This document shows positions 25,276 through 36,482 of a stretch of 64,000 bases of DNA, piece after piece (positions within the stretch are counted from its first letter, which is position 1; each line of letters starts with the position of its first letter). The notes beneath the pieces were generated by a model. It did not search any database and was not told the origin of the DNA. It saw only the letters and a program-made list of their open reading frames with translations. A program made the position numbers and the translations under genes. Source of the stretch: Heliocidaris tuberculata (lineage: Eukaryota > Echinodermata > Echinoidea > Camarodonta > Echinometridae); assembly GCA_025618425.1 (NCBI GenBank), contig CM046836.1, forward strand, positions 21,851,215 through 21,915,214, given 5' to 3'.

Positions 25276-25321
25276 CTCGCATAGAATGAGGACTTCTGCG
25301 CAAGTCCTCATTCTATGCGAG
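25276..25321. repeat. Perfect 20-bp hairpin with 6-nt loop
   Basis: CTCGCATAGAATGAGGACTT is followed by CTGCGC and then its exact complement. No T-run or gene follows; probably a MITE end-to-end remnant. Confidence 0.7.
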
Positions 25322-25571
25322 TGAGTACGGGTGCATGCACTAGTCTCCTCACAAGTCGATGTACTGTACATGTATTGTTTACTGGGAGTGTGTTTCAGCT
25401 TGCACACTGCAATACATGTACATGTAGCTCTTTAATATTGAATCAACATTTGAAGCTCATATGTTGTTTTTTGTGATTTTTTTGTGATTGGTACACTTTA
25501 AGTCTAGCTAAAAATACACTGAAGAGAATTGTGATAAAACTATAAAGCTTGGCATTTCCACAACTCAGGGC

Positions 25572-26053
25572 CAGTATTCAATTCAATACTTAAGAATAAA
25601 ATATGAGTAGTTTACTTAGTTATCGGCTTAGATAAAATACTTGAGCAATTTTGGTATTCAGTTGAATCTTTTGGCTAAGTATTTTACCCTAAGCCGAAGA
25701 CAGCTCCCTAGCAGACTTAAGCCAATAACTTGATTGGCAGGAACATACATGTACATGTAGCTTTCATGTATACGCGGGGCAGTATAAGCTGTGCACAAGC
25801 AAACCATGTACGGTGCACATCTACTGTGACGCATTTGTTGCGCATGATTTTGGACAGGATACAACATGTACATGTACAATATGTGACGTCACTATGGATA
25901 TACTGTAAGTATTTTGCCTTAAAGTCGGCTTGCTAAAGTAAAGTGCTTATTATTTGATCTGAATACAAGTTAAGCCAGTTTACTTTAATAGCCAAGCCAA
26001 ATGCTAAGTGAAATGCTAACTTAATGCGCGTTTTGATTTGAATACCGCCCCAG
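25572..26053. mobile_element. Probable MITE with degenerate inverted ends
   Basis: Left end GGGCCAGTATTCAATTCAAT and right end ATTTGAATACCGCCCC are approximate inverted copies, and the sub-ends carry TTAGC/GCTAA-rich repeats. Confidence 0.5.
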
Positions 26054-26730
26054 ATGATTAACAGAATTTATCAAGAATTTGATGCATCCTTATACATGTA
26101 CATGTATGTGTATTATGTCAAGAACAGTTTAATGCCATGAGACTGCTAAAACTCCGGACTAATAAGAATAATAAAAAAATACATGTAAAGATTGTACAGC
26201 AAGTCATTGGTTAATGTCTGTGCATTAGATAAGAGACTATATGTACTGTATATATGCACAGAGTTCACATATTTACTATTTCCATACAGTTTAAATTTGC
26301 CTTGACAATTAAATGATAAGATAAAATTGTTTTCAGAATACCATCCCAGAGGTTACAGAACATCAAAAAAGTATTGACTGCAGATGGCTGATTAGAGATG
26401 GTTAATCTGTATACAATACATAAACTGCCTTTATTGTTAACGTATTATCAGATGCAAATTGTGATAGGTTTCAAGTACTCACTCGAACTCCTATCTCATA
26501 TACAGTATGCTTTGTACAAAGTGACTTATGAATACATTTCTCTGTGATCAAAGTTCCCAGCAAGTGCCATAACATATCAGCCACAGTGCTGTATTGGAGA
26601 GACCTGAAAGGTTCATACACACATGTTTTTGTACCAGCATTTCTAGGACAGTAAAATAGAATTTCCAGTGTGATAAAACACCTTTTTTTACTACTCCATG
26701 TCTCCAATTTTACTCTTGTCATAACTTTTA
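26054..26730. other. Intronic sequence with one unassigned exon-like stretch
   Basis: On the minus strand, about 26480-26607 is open between an AACCTTTCAG and a GTGAGT and reads SLQYSTVADMLWHLLGTLI onward. I do not recognise it; it may be chance. Confidence 0.3.
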
Positions 26731-26895
26731 AAAAAGAAGAATGAAAGAAATGAAAAGAAAAAAGAAAAAAAGAAAAAGAAAAAAGAAAAAAGAAAAAAGA
26801 AAAAAGAAAAAAGAAAAAAGAAAAAAGAAAAAAGAAAAAAGAAAAAAGAAAAAAGAAAAAAGAAAAAAGAAAGAAGGAAAAAGGAAAGAAAAGAA
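26731..26895. repeat. (GAAAAAA)n microsatellite
   Basis: About 15 near-perfect 7-bp GAAAAAA units, flanked by less regular A/G sequence. Confidence 0.9.
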
Positions 26896-26928
26896 ACTAG
26901 AACTTTAATTCGTCACTGAAGACGAATT

Positions 26929-28595
26929 AGGTGGTCTGTCTACCCGATGGTAAAATTGCTAAGATGTGATAATATTTGTGCAAGATAATATTCCTGATTA
27001 TGTTGAAAATGGATGGAGACTTGCGTTAAAGAAAATCGGGCAATTTCATATTGCATTATACATGGGATATTAACCCATTGGTTTAAAACACGACAGGCAA
27101 TCAGATTTTGCATAGGGTTGTACACAAACTACATTCAATTAGGCATAACACGCAAAATAAAAAAGTTTATTACATTGTTTGTGATTATATATGTTACAGT
27201 AGTCGAAGCAAATGGTAAAATATGAGGCAAAAAGAAGAAAAAAAAATTTCAAAAAAAAATGGACCCACCGGGATTCGAACCTGGGTCGGCGGGATGGGAG
27301 GCAAGTGCTTTACCAATGGACCAAAAGTTTTCCAATAGAGATAACACGTAGACGAAAAACGGGATTCTCAAATGACATTTTGTACTTAAAAAAAGGGCAT
27401 GATCCCGACATCTGATCAAAAATTGGAGGGCACACTTGTAAAAGCTTATAGTCTCAGCTATAACATATTAAAATTTGGAAGAAAATCGAGCAGAAATAAC
27501 AGAGATACTGCTCAAAGAAGACGGGAATGTAGAATCAAGATTTGAGAAAAAGTCATGTCCCATAGAGAATGCACGCAAAATGAGAAAAATTGACATACCT
27601 CCTTTAATCGCAAAAATACGCCATGATGCCTTTGTCAAAATGAAAAATCGTGATGACTGATCTTGTAGAGAATTGTCTCAGCTACAACATATCAAAATTT
27701 GGAAGAAAATCGACAACCTATTTCTGAAAAATTGTCAAATGAATACAAAATTTATGACGTCATTTTTTCAAAATCGAATTTTTGAGTTCATATGCAAATG
27801 TGACGACGTTCCGATCGATTGACCCCCAAATTTTTTTCATGAATTACAATCTACAACTCATAGGCTTTCAGAAAATGTAAAAAAAATGGGGGGTAGCCAC
27901 ACATTCTGATGAGCTAGGGCGGATTTTATATAGACATGTTTTTACCACTTTTTACATTATATTGCCCATTGACGCGCGCACGAATTTTAAACTTTGACGC
28001 GCGCGTGTGGCATTATGGAAGGTCGAGAATGACTGTAAATAGTTAGAAATTGTCAGGAATAGTGTCAGGAATACAAACCATGCGAAAAAACGGCGTTTTT
28101 ACGTTCCGTACGCGCTGCGAACGCGCATATCGCGCGCGCGGGCGTGCACGCACGGAAAATTTTGAAATACTTAAAATGGCCTGAAACGTGTGCAAAATGA
28201 ATTTGAGATGATTTTGAGCATTTTTAAATTTTGACGCGCGCGTACGTGCACGTCTTAAGGCCCGCGCGGATTTTGCTGACATGTTACATTGACCCTTGAC
28301 CTGAAGTTTATGTGTGTTAAATATGGTTCATTTTTAATCACTTGTTATGAAGATATGATCGATAATGTTATTTCACAAAATGGCGCCTGGATGACGTCAC
28401 GATGACCTGATGACCTTGAAAAAATTTCTGGCACTTGACCTTGATAGGCCTGATCATTCACTGAAATTTGATGAAAATTGATTGAGCCGAATTTGAGAAA
28501 TCACGGTGACAAAAAAGTGGCGTAAATAAAGAATAAATAATAAAGAAAATTCTGACGAAATTAAAAGGTGATCTGTCGATACCGACAGACCACCT
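26929..28595. mobile_element. 1.67-kb terminal-inverted-repeat element with AATT duplication
   Basis: Ends AGGTGGTCTGTC and GACAGACCACCT, flanked by AATT (26925-26928 and 28596-28599). It contains an internal duplication (CTCAGCTAyAACATATyAAAA near 27453 and 27677), CpG-rich GACGCGCGC blocks around 27970-28250 and a tRNA-like sequence. No transposase was recognised and the superfamily is uncertain. Confidence 0.7.
27258..27335 (-). pseudogene. tRNA-Gly(CCC)-like sequence, degraded
   Basis: Read on the minus strand it has an intact box A (TGGTCCATTGG) and box B (GGTTCGAATCC), a CTCCCAT anticodon loop and a T-run after the 3' end. The anticodon stem is unpaired and the 5' acceptor arm does not pair with GTGGGTCC, so it is a pseudogene or the head of a SINE rather than a working tRNA. 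Confidence 0.6.
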
Positions 28596-29097
28596 AATTA
28601 GCAAGATCGCTACACTGTAAATGCTTGCAACCTCATACATTCCACTATATACTGTACTGCCTGTATACATGTACATGTACATCCTTTTAATACTGGTTCT
28701 GAGAACCGGTTATGATTATGAGCAAATTTGTGTTGTGTCTATACATGTTTTCTTTGTACATGTATGTTTTCTACATGTTTTCTATATATACATGTACATG
28801 TACATGTAGACTAGACATATGAAATTTTCTGCATAGAATATATTTTGAGCCAGAGTTTAATAACTACATTGTATGCAAATTCAAAGATAACACCTTCTTA
28901 TCAAAAATGCAATATTGGATCTATTCAAATTCTATAGGTCACTAATTGGGCTTAGCAACTTCTTTTCTGACCTTGATTTGCAATTTCACAACTTTTTATG
29001 TTACTCGACTTCTTCTATTCATAGTACCACATAAAGGTACATATGTAAAGAGCTATAAAGTTACATGTACCTCCCAAGTTATATTTAATGGAATATA

Positions 29098-29172
29098 TAA
29101 AAGCCAGAAGGGTGTTAAATCATGTACATGTACATGTACTTATGAGTTATGGCTCTCAACAGACGATATCTT
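29098..29172. mobile_element. Short hairpin element, AGAAGGG family (copy 2, diverged)
   Basis: AAAGCCAGAAGGGTGTTAAA and later TGGCTCTCAACAGACGA align with copies at 8399 and 43162. The loop is a TACATG run. Confidence 0.4.
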
Positions 29173-29254
29173 TGATTCCAAGATTATCACCAAATGTTGT
29201 ATATTTATGAATTGCTATCATTAGAATGTCTAGGTTACATGTATACATGTACAA

Positions 29255-30749
29255 CCAGGGAGGTGTTTCATAAAGCTGTTTGTAAAGTTACGCTTGACTT
29301 TACGAACGACTTGAATATGAAGTGCCAGATAGGAGGCCCAAAGTTTTTTCCTGATATTTTAACAAAGTGGGACTGTATTTCCAATAACTTCAATTAAATT
29401 ACTGCAAAAAATATACTTTGCATTAAAATGTTTGTTATAAATAATGGGCAATTCCAGCGTGACAGACGGGACATCCAACCCTCACTTTTTTATGTTTTTA
29501 CTTGATATTTTATATTTCATTCAAAAGTGATGCTTATTTTGATGTATAGATGTGATCTATAGGGTTTGGTCAACAAAATGGGGGGAAATTTTTGTTTTCA
29601 AGCCCCGCCCACAAATTGTGGGCCGGGCTTCAAGTTCAACGTGACAGACGGGACATGAATTTACTATTAAAGCCATTTCTGCTTTGATACTTTTTGACTA
29701 AGCTCTCCTCACTGGAAAATCTTGAAACAAAATATGTGTATTCATGTTATTATTTATTGGTACCTTTATGAAACCTGCTAGTATACATTTGAAATTTCAT
29801 CTTGCTTTTGGGGGAAGCGTGACAGACGGGACAATAAAAACGTGACAGACGGGACACATTGAGATTGTACACAAAATACAATTTTTAAAGACAACCAAAT
29901 TTCCACCACTAAATACTGTACATGTACCTTATTCTCATGTTCTAAAGGGGTTAAAGGGTCATCTTTAATATCATGAAACATAATAGTAAAAGGATTTTAA
30001 TTTTCATCCATCGGAAAATTTTCATGTAGTCCCATCCATATATATATATTTGCTGTAGATGCAAAACGTGACAGACGGGACTTTACTTTATGATTGATAA
30101 TTATCTTCATAATTTTGAATTCCACCAAGTTAGCAGCAGAAATGAATTTCCCCCTACCAAAGAACGAGACTACAAAATTTTATTCCAAAACAATGATCCA
30201 ATTTATTGTAAATGCAAAAAGTACCTTAAAAACGTGACAGACGGGACAAAAATCCATTTGACTTTTGACCTCCTTTAAATCAGAAGAATATTAATTTTTT
30301 TTTTACTTTTTGTATATAGACATAAAATTTCCCTTATTCATAACCAGATTTGATTAAATTTGTTATGATAGCAGATGAAATCTCTAAAAATGACTCAAAA
30401 TGTAATGAACCATATTTTACCATAAAAATGTGTAATTTCATTTATGGGTTAAAAAATGGCTATTTTGGGTCAAAATATTTTTAAAAATTAAAAAATTGAA
30501 TATGGTTCCATACAGTTCGAATAATGCTTATTCAACTGACATAGAAGGAAAATGTTCAGATTACACTTTGTTTTTTCACCAAAAGTTGACATTTTCATGG
30601 AATTACCCTAATAAGAATGTTAATCTACATGTACATCTGCACAGTTCAACTTTAGTTGATGCAGTTAAAAATGATTAAGCATCCCATATTCAAGTCGTTT
30701 GTAAAGTCATGCGTAACTTTACGAACAGCTTTATGAAACACCCCCCTGG
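29255..30749. mobile_element. 1.5-kb inverted-repeat element carrying six CGTGACAGACGGGAC motifs
   Basis: About 55-bp ends are inverted copies: CCAGGGAGGTGTTTCATAAA ... and its complement near 30690-30749. Each end also contains an inner inverted pair (GTAAAGTTACG / CTTTACGAAC). The interior is AT-rich with no recognised transposase and carries the motif array listed separately. The last end carries an extra C in CCCCCC. Confidence 0.75.
29458..30248 (+). repeat. Six dispersed copies of CGTGACAGACGGGACA
   Basis: Copies at 29458, 29640, 29818, 29841, 30067 (15 of 16 bases) and 30233, all in the same orientation and otherwise identical. Intervals are 182, 178, 23, 226 and 166 bp. Flanking bases are not shared beyond one to four A before some copies. 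Confidence 0.9.
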
Positions 30750-31545
30750 TTTATTTTCTAATTCCGGTTACAATGATGGCTAATGATACATACATGTAGG
30801 TTCAATAGAGGAATGAATCAAAAGAGGAATATCCTGTAATTCCCCCAATTTGGTATTTTATCTTTTTTTTTTTTTTACAACTGTGCCCGATGTAAACAAG
30901 TCTTTGGTGTACCGGTATCTATTACGTAAAAAAAAAAATAGAAAAAAAAAAATCTTATTGATATGACAATCAATGCTCCTTTCTGGTATCCTGACCCCTT
31001 TGCCCTCATTATATTGATATACATGTACATGTACATGTATGCATCATTGCAAAATATGCAACTTCACAAAGTCTTTCTTTAAAAACTTACATTTACATCT
31101 AGACCCTACTTTCATAATTATTGTACAGTGTGTCCCAGAAAAAAGGAAACCAGATTTCATGAAAGAAATTTTCGATCGTAATGAATAATTTCATTGATGA
31201 AATATACATTAAGTATATAAAGCTTTGCTTCTCTTCTTCCATTTGATGCACTTGTAAGAACTTATTATTCATAATTCATGCATGACTGAATTAAAATAAT
31301 GGAAAGTGGTGCCACCAAAATTTCATTTGTACACACAAATTGCAAATTTGAATAAGTTTTTAGGGTAGTTAACATAATTATTTTGAAAAAAGAAAAACAC
31401 CTAATTAAAATTCATAAATTTATCTTTAAAATGACACTTCACACGAAAGAAATGAATGATGTACATGTATGCCAGAAAACGATTAAAATGGGAAATGAAA
31501 AGGAACATTAGAGATGGTTGGGGTGTAAAAAGGCTGAAAATTAAG

Positions 31546-32459
31546 CAAATCATCTTCAGCATGACCATGCAGCTGACCACAGAAGAAACGGTCACCACTG
31601 TTTCAAGTGTTCAGGATTGTAACAAGCTCCAAAGAGACTTGGACATCATTTCTCAATGGGCCTCCAAGTGGCAGATGACTTTCAACCCTAAGAAATGTAA
31701 CATCATGTCTGTGGGGCTGATGAGATCCAAACTCCAACACAAATACACCATGTTTGGAGAAATTTTGGCTCAAGTTCAAGAACATACAGTGTACCAACCT
31801 TGGAGTAACAATATCTGATGATCTCTCTTGGAAATCGCACTATCGGTGTACAGTCAGCAAAGCGAATAAAATTCTTGGTCTTCTTCAAAGAAATATTCAT
31901 CAGTGCAGTTCGGATACCAAAGGCAAAGCCTACAAAGCTCTTGTTCGACCACACCTTGAATATGCGAGTGCTGTCACTGATCCTTACCAGGCCAAGTACA
32001 TTCAGATGTTGGACAAGGTTCAAAGAAGAGCTGCTCGTTTTGTGGTCAATGATTACAGTCGGAAGTCCAGCGTAACTGGAATGCTAAGACGATTGGAATG
32101 GGAAAGTCTAGCTGAAAGACGACTCCATACAAGATTGAGCCAACTATATTTAATTCACAAGGGGGAATCTCCAGTATCATTTACCAAACTTCAACCCAGA
32201 AACTCAAACTGCACGAGCCGGCGTTTTTCACCTGATGCTTACAACATAATTGAGTCCAGAACAGATAGGCACTTGCACTCTTTTCTGCCCAGAACCATAC
32301 GGGACTGGAATGATCTGCCCCTTGCCACTACGTCAATGCCATCACTAGACAAATTTAAGGCCGCACTAATTAAATAATCACTAAGTCGCATCTGCACCCG
32401 ACCACAGCGTCATGGAACTATCGTTCTGTTGCTGTGTACCCGTGATGATGATGATGATC
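31546..32459 (+). pseudogene. Non-LTR retrotransposon (LINE) reverse transcriptase C-terminal fragment
   Basis: Two overlapping frames encode the region after the RT catalytic core: LQRDLDIISQWASKWQMTFN then, after a frameshift near 31770, TNLGVTISDDLSWKSH, VRPHLEYASAV, LDKVQRRAARFV and RDWNDLPLATTSMPSLDKFK, stop at 32375. These blocks are typical of Jockey/CR1/Rex-type LINEs. The 3' end runs into (GATGAT)n, the usual tail. It is 5'-truncated and inactive. Confidence 0.85.
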
Positions 32460-32462
32460 ATA

Positions 32463-32700
32463 TCAGAAACGGCTCACTCTGGGAGCCTACAGCAAGTTGC
32501 TGCAGCCTTCCATGAAAGATTTCCAGATTGCAATGTTCCTGCGAAATCTATGTTATGGAGAAACATATAAAGGAAATATCAGCAGGAGGGACTAGCCTCA
32601 ATGTCAACAAGGGTCAATCTGGTCGAAGAAGAACTGCCAGATCGGAAGAGCATGTGGAAGAAGTAAGGTGTGTCATCCATGAGAATCCCCAAGTATCCGT
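32463..32700 (+). pseudogene. Mariner-type transposase N-terminal remnant
   Basis: Frameshifted plus-strand sequence encoding KGQSGRRRTARSEEHVEEVR, the linker and second DNA-binding helix region common to mariner/IS630-class transposases. No DDE catalytic domain remains. Confidence 0.6.
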
Positions 32701-33464
32701 AATTTTCAGCCTTTTTATACCCTAAGTCCCGGACCATCTCTAATGTTCCTTTTCATTCCCCATGTTTGTGCAAAATCACCCATGCATTAAATCCATTGTC
32801 AACTGCTACATGTACATGTAGGTCATGATAGTTGAATGGCTTCTTACTCAACTATCCACTCACTAGGGCAGAAACCAAGCATGTTTTCTGGCATACATCA
32901 TTTTTTAATTTTTACACATGTATGAGATGTCATCACAAAAAAAATTATGAATTTTTATGAGATTTTTTTTTCCCCTTCAAAATAACTACGTTTATAACCC
33001 TACAAACTCACTCAAAGTGGCGATTCGTGAGTGCAAATGAAATTTTGGTAGTGCTGACTGCTGACTACAGTGTACATGTACTTTACATTCTTCAATCATG
33101 AGTGATTTATGAATAATAAGTTGTGCCTCAAATGAAAGAAGAAATCAAGAGATCAAGAGAAGCAGAGATTTCCATCCATGTAATATCAAGGAAATTATTC
33201 ATTATGACAGAAAATTTCTGCCATGAAATCCGGTTCCTTTTTTCTGTACACTGTATATTGACTACGTATATTCACATTCAAAATATGTGGGGGTGGGGAA
33301 GGGGGGGGGGGATAGAGAAAATGTCTGAAAACTCTCTGAAATGCAAAAGAAAAACCTCAAAACACACGAGCAAACTTGGATCCACCACAAACTCATGGCA
33401 TACGTACATGTACACACAGAAATAACTCATTTTATTCAGGAATACCTCAATTAATATTCATCCT

Positions 33465-33600
33465 GATCATCATCCTGATGACGACCAGAGTACACTGGTC
33501 GAAACGTCGATAACAGTTCTTTTAAGAGCTTTCAAAAACTCATGAAAGATCACAAACAGTCCTTTTCAGGACTATCACATGGTGATAAACCGTAAACCTT
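33465..33600 (+). mobile_element. Penelope-like element terminal remnant with hammerhead-like motif
   Basis: CTGATGA (33475-33481) is followed by a perfect stem CGACCAG/CTGGTCG with loop AGTACA and then AAACGTC, and downstream by a CAGTCCTTTTCAGGAC hairpin. CTGATGA...GAAAC is the core of hammerhead ribozymes, which are known in the terminal repeats of Penelope-like retroelements. The spacing differs by one base from the canonical core, so activity is doubtful. Confidence 0.45.
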
Positions 33601-33782
33601 TCTATAATCAATTAATATTGTCATTCAGAATTCGATCACCTCAAAGTTAAGTTGGTGCATTTGATATCAGTGCCATGCCAGGCAATACTTGTACATGTAC
33701 ATGTTGCTTTGCCTTTGGCCTTTGCACTGCAGGTGCATACAATAGCATGTCATTAAAATTAAGGAAAAGCACACTTAAACAT

Positions 33783-34118
33783 GTACAAGCTTATCTGCAG
33801 ATAAGCTTGTACTCCACAATAGCTTTAACGGCTGAATAGGCTTCAATAAATGTAGATTTTGTGTGTATTAGCAGGATTTGTCCAGTCTAAATCATTCATA
33901 CATGAGAGGAAAATAATTATTTAAAATTTCACTTTCCAACTCTGAAACCTAAAATTTGTAGCACAGTGAGAGTTGAAAAGTCCCTGAATCAGGTACATGT
34001 AATCTAGCAAATTTAAGAAAATTAAATCTTGCTTAGAGCATTTTTGTTGTCTGTTTTTGACTACTGCAACAGTGAATGTTTGACACAGTCCCACATAGGC
34101 ATGGGCCTATGAGTGGGA
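33783..34118. repeat. Interspersed repeat family A (copy 1)
   Basis: Begins with a perfect 30-bp palindrome centred on CTGCAG (arms GTACAAGCTTATCTG) and continues through AATAGGCTTCAATAAATG, GAGAGGAAAATAATTATTTA and CAACAGTGAATGTTTGACAC to a CCCACATAGGC/GCCTATGAGTGGG hairpin. Copies at 39137 and 60733 are fuller. Confidence 0.75.
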
Positions 34119-34256
34119 AAAGGATACAGTGTACATTGTACATGCAGACCCCCTGCCACAGTGGAAACCAGAGTGGTCTTGAAGAGGGAGGGAAATGTGG
34201 GGTAGATGGAATACAGGTTAATTACAGATCTATATTTTGTTCATGAATGTGGTGGC

Positions 34257-34749
34257 TTATTTCACGATTAGTTTCTTATGAAGTCTTAAGAGATCTGCAT
34301 TGGTTGCCCATTAATTCTCGTTCAAAATACTTTTATTAGCCTATCAATGTTTACAAAAGCTAGCTCCTTCCTATCTTACTGAATTGTTAACTCCATATAA
34401 ACCAGAAAGAAAGTTACGTTCCAGTGCCAAGTCTCTGCTTTGTGTTCCACAAACCATGACAAAGTCATACGGGTAAAGGTCTTTCTCATACGCAGCCACT
34501 TTTTGTGGAACAAATTGCCAGAACAACTCAAAACTATAGGAACCTATGACACCTTCATTAGTACCTTGAAAACATATTTTTTCACCACTTATGAATAGTC
34601 AGAAACATGAACCTAGTGCATTTTTTTTTTTTCTTTTCTTGTATAAAAATGCTTTCTATTCTTAAGTGCATAGAGACATGCAAATTTTGCCTACATTGTA
34701 TGTGTTATGCGCTATACAAAAATGTTTAATTATTATTATTATTATTATT
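34257..34749 (+). pseudogene. L2/CR1-like LINE 3' end
   Basis: Decayed plus-strand coding sequence: VLRDLHWLPINSRSKYF, then APSYLTELLTPYKPERKLRS, SAKSLLCVP and TMTKSYG, all standard C-terminal blocks of L2/CR1 LINE polyproteins. It is followed by a 3' UTR with TGCGCTATACAAAAATG and an (ATT)n tail. Frameshifts and stops show it is dead. Confidence 0.85.
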
Positions 34750-35900
34750 TCCATGGTTATATATTTGCTTTTCAAGGTTTTGTAACTGTCTGAAAGTGGC
34801 AGAGTGGTTTTGATTAGGAGGGAAATGAGGGGTAGATGAAATATACAGGTTTATTTTGATTGATTTTCTGCTGACAAGTTGCTGATTCTTTCATAACTAC
34901 AGACATAAAAGCAAAAAAATAACTGACAGAATAAATCTAACATGAGGGAAAAGAGAGGGAGATACAGAAATATGCTTTATTCCGTCAGGATAATTTTCTT
35001 TAAAATAACTGAAGTGAAGAAAACATAGCTATCACAGATGACAATTTTTTTTAAAAGACGAAAATGGCGGAGCGGAGATGATCAAATGAGATTGAGTCTA
35101 CCTGTATACTTTATTTCATCACTAAACTTCTTTCTAAATAGCAATCCTTCAATTGTAATGAGATCTACATGTAGGCCTCAGCAGAAGGAAAATCATTTGA
35201 AACATGAGCACTAAATAAAGCAAATGCCATGAGAGATACAGACCTACAACTTTATTTTGTCAAAAACACTTCCTAGAGAAACAACCTTGTCATGCTTGTT
35301 ACTAACATGTACTTCAATTTATTCTCATAGAATAGGAAAACAGTGTAAACGCTATACGCTGGTTTCCTATCCACGATAAGAGAGTTGCAAAATCTCTCTC
35401 CATACAGTTTTTAGGAAGTATATCTCTCTAGCCAATTATGAACTGTCTTGAGTGAGGATGGGTTTAGGTAGTGTGGTTGCATGTCATCTGAAAAAGTGTC
35501 CCCAGCTGAAAATCTTGTATCAATGTAAATCTGCGTGGTGGAAATATTATGCCAAGTTTTGTCCACTTTGTGAAAGGTTTCGCATCGAGAACAAAGCATT
35601 TCGCATAAAATCTTTTGAAAATCGTTGAAGCCCACTCACACTTATGCGAGGTTATTGAAGCCAGGATTTCTTTAGAAATTGAGCATAGAGAAGGTACCAG
35701 TTCGTTTAGGTGACCGGCACTCACACTTATGCGAGGTTATTGGGTGACCGTTGTTGTTGTTGTTGTGGATTGGTTTTAACGGCGCATGTCATTCAATTGT
35801 GAATATTTACCGGTAGCAGGTCCGGTAGCCTCAATTCAAGCACGATAAAGCCCCAAATAAATTGTCTTACTGACTTAGGTCTACTCTACCTGTCTAGAGT
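34750..35900. other. Intronic sequence with ACTCACACTTATGCGAGGTT blocks
   Basis: CACTCACACTTATGCGAGGTTATT occurs at 35633 and 35708 and matches ends of repeats at 38110-38172, 39577 and 39650. No gene recognised. Confidence 0.5.
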
Positions 35901-35906
35901 AAGACC

Positions 35907-36162
35907 GCCAAATATCGGACACTTAAAGGGTAATGTGGACTTTAGCACATGAAGACGCATTCGATATTCGGAAGAGCTGGCGTGTAATGATTGTATAAAT
36001 GCTCGTTATATATGCCATATAAGACGGAATTATAATACGGAATGGTAAACTGGAATAATTTACTTACCGACAAGACCTTTTTTCTTTCCAAATATCGGAC
36101 GCAGTTGCCAAATATCGGACGCGCTGTCTTGCGCTTCGGGAGCGCTCGCCCAATATCGGACG
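35907..36162 (+). repeat. Four copies of CCAAATATCGGACG
   Basis: Copies at 35908, 36088, 36108 and 36149 (one base shorter, CCAATATCGGACG), all in the same orientation. A GCGCTTCGGGAGCGC hairpin lies between copies 3 and 4. The first copy ends GGACAC. Confidence 0.8.
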
Positions 36163-36262
36163 TTTACCTTACCGATGTTGGAAGCTTACCCAGCGATGAA
36201 AATTCGTCACAAGAGGGTAGATGTGGAATACAGTTAATATTTCTCCGGGTTGAAATTATAAT

Positions 36263-36273
36263 TTATATATATA

Positions 36274-36307
<34 letters not shown>
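36263..36307. repeat. (TA)n microsatellite
   Basis: About 45 bp of nearly pure TA, the insertion site of the adjacent TA-targeting element. Confidence 0.9.
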
Positions 36308-36310
<3 letters not shown>

Positions 36311-36482
36311 TGGAACCTCGTTATAAAGAGCACTGATATAACAAACTCTCGTTATAACAAGGTGATTTTCCTGGTCCCATCTCTTTGTATTCTATTGTAT
36401 TTTGGCCCTGATATAACAAGGTTTCGATATAAAGAGGTAATTTCTCTGGTCCCAAGGACCTCGTTATAACGAGATTCCACTG
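36308..36482. mobile_element. pogo/Tc1-mariner-like MITE (copy 2)
   Basis: Ends CAGTGGAACCTCGTTATAA and TTATAACGAGATTCCACTG, TA on both sides, inserted in a TA repeat. 175 bp, without the nested insert seen in copy 1. Confidence 0.85.

Larger units (their letters stand above)
31126..33253. mobile_element. Mariner-like element with long inverted repeats, split by a LINE fragment
   Basis: Ends CAGTGTGTCCCAGAAAAAAG and, inverted, CAGTGTACAGAAAAAAGG, with TA on both sides. Inverted similarity extends over about 31126-31545 and 32697-33253, much longer than usual mariner ends. The core at 32463-32700 encodes a decayed helix-turn-helix-like transposase N-terminus on the plus strand (AAAFHERFPDCNVPAKSM, then NVNKGQSGRRRTARS and VRCVIHENPQVS). 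A LINE piece sits between the left repeat and the core. Confidence 0.75.

Noticed and set aside
31456..31545. Start of the 120-codon frame as part of the LINE protein
   Set aside because: 31484-31545 is the inverted copy of 32697-32752, so it belongs to the mariner-like end, not to the LINE.
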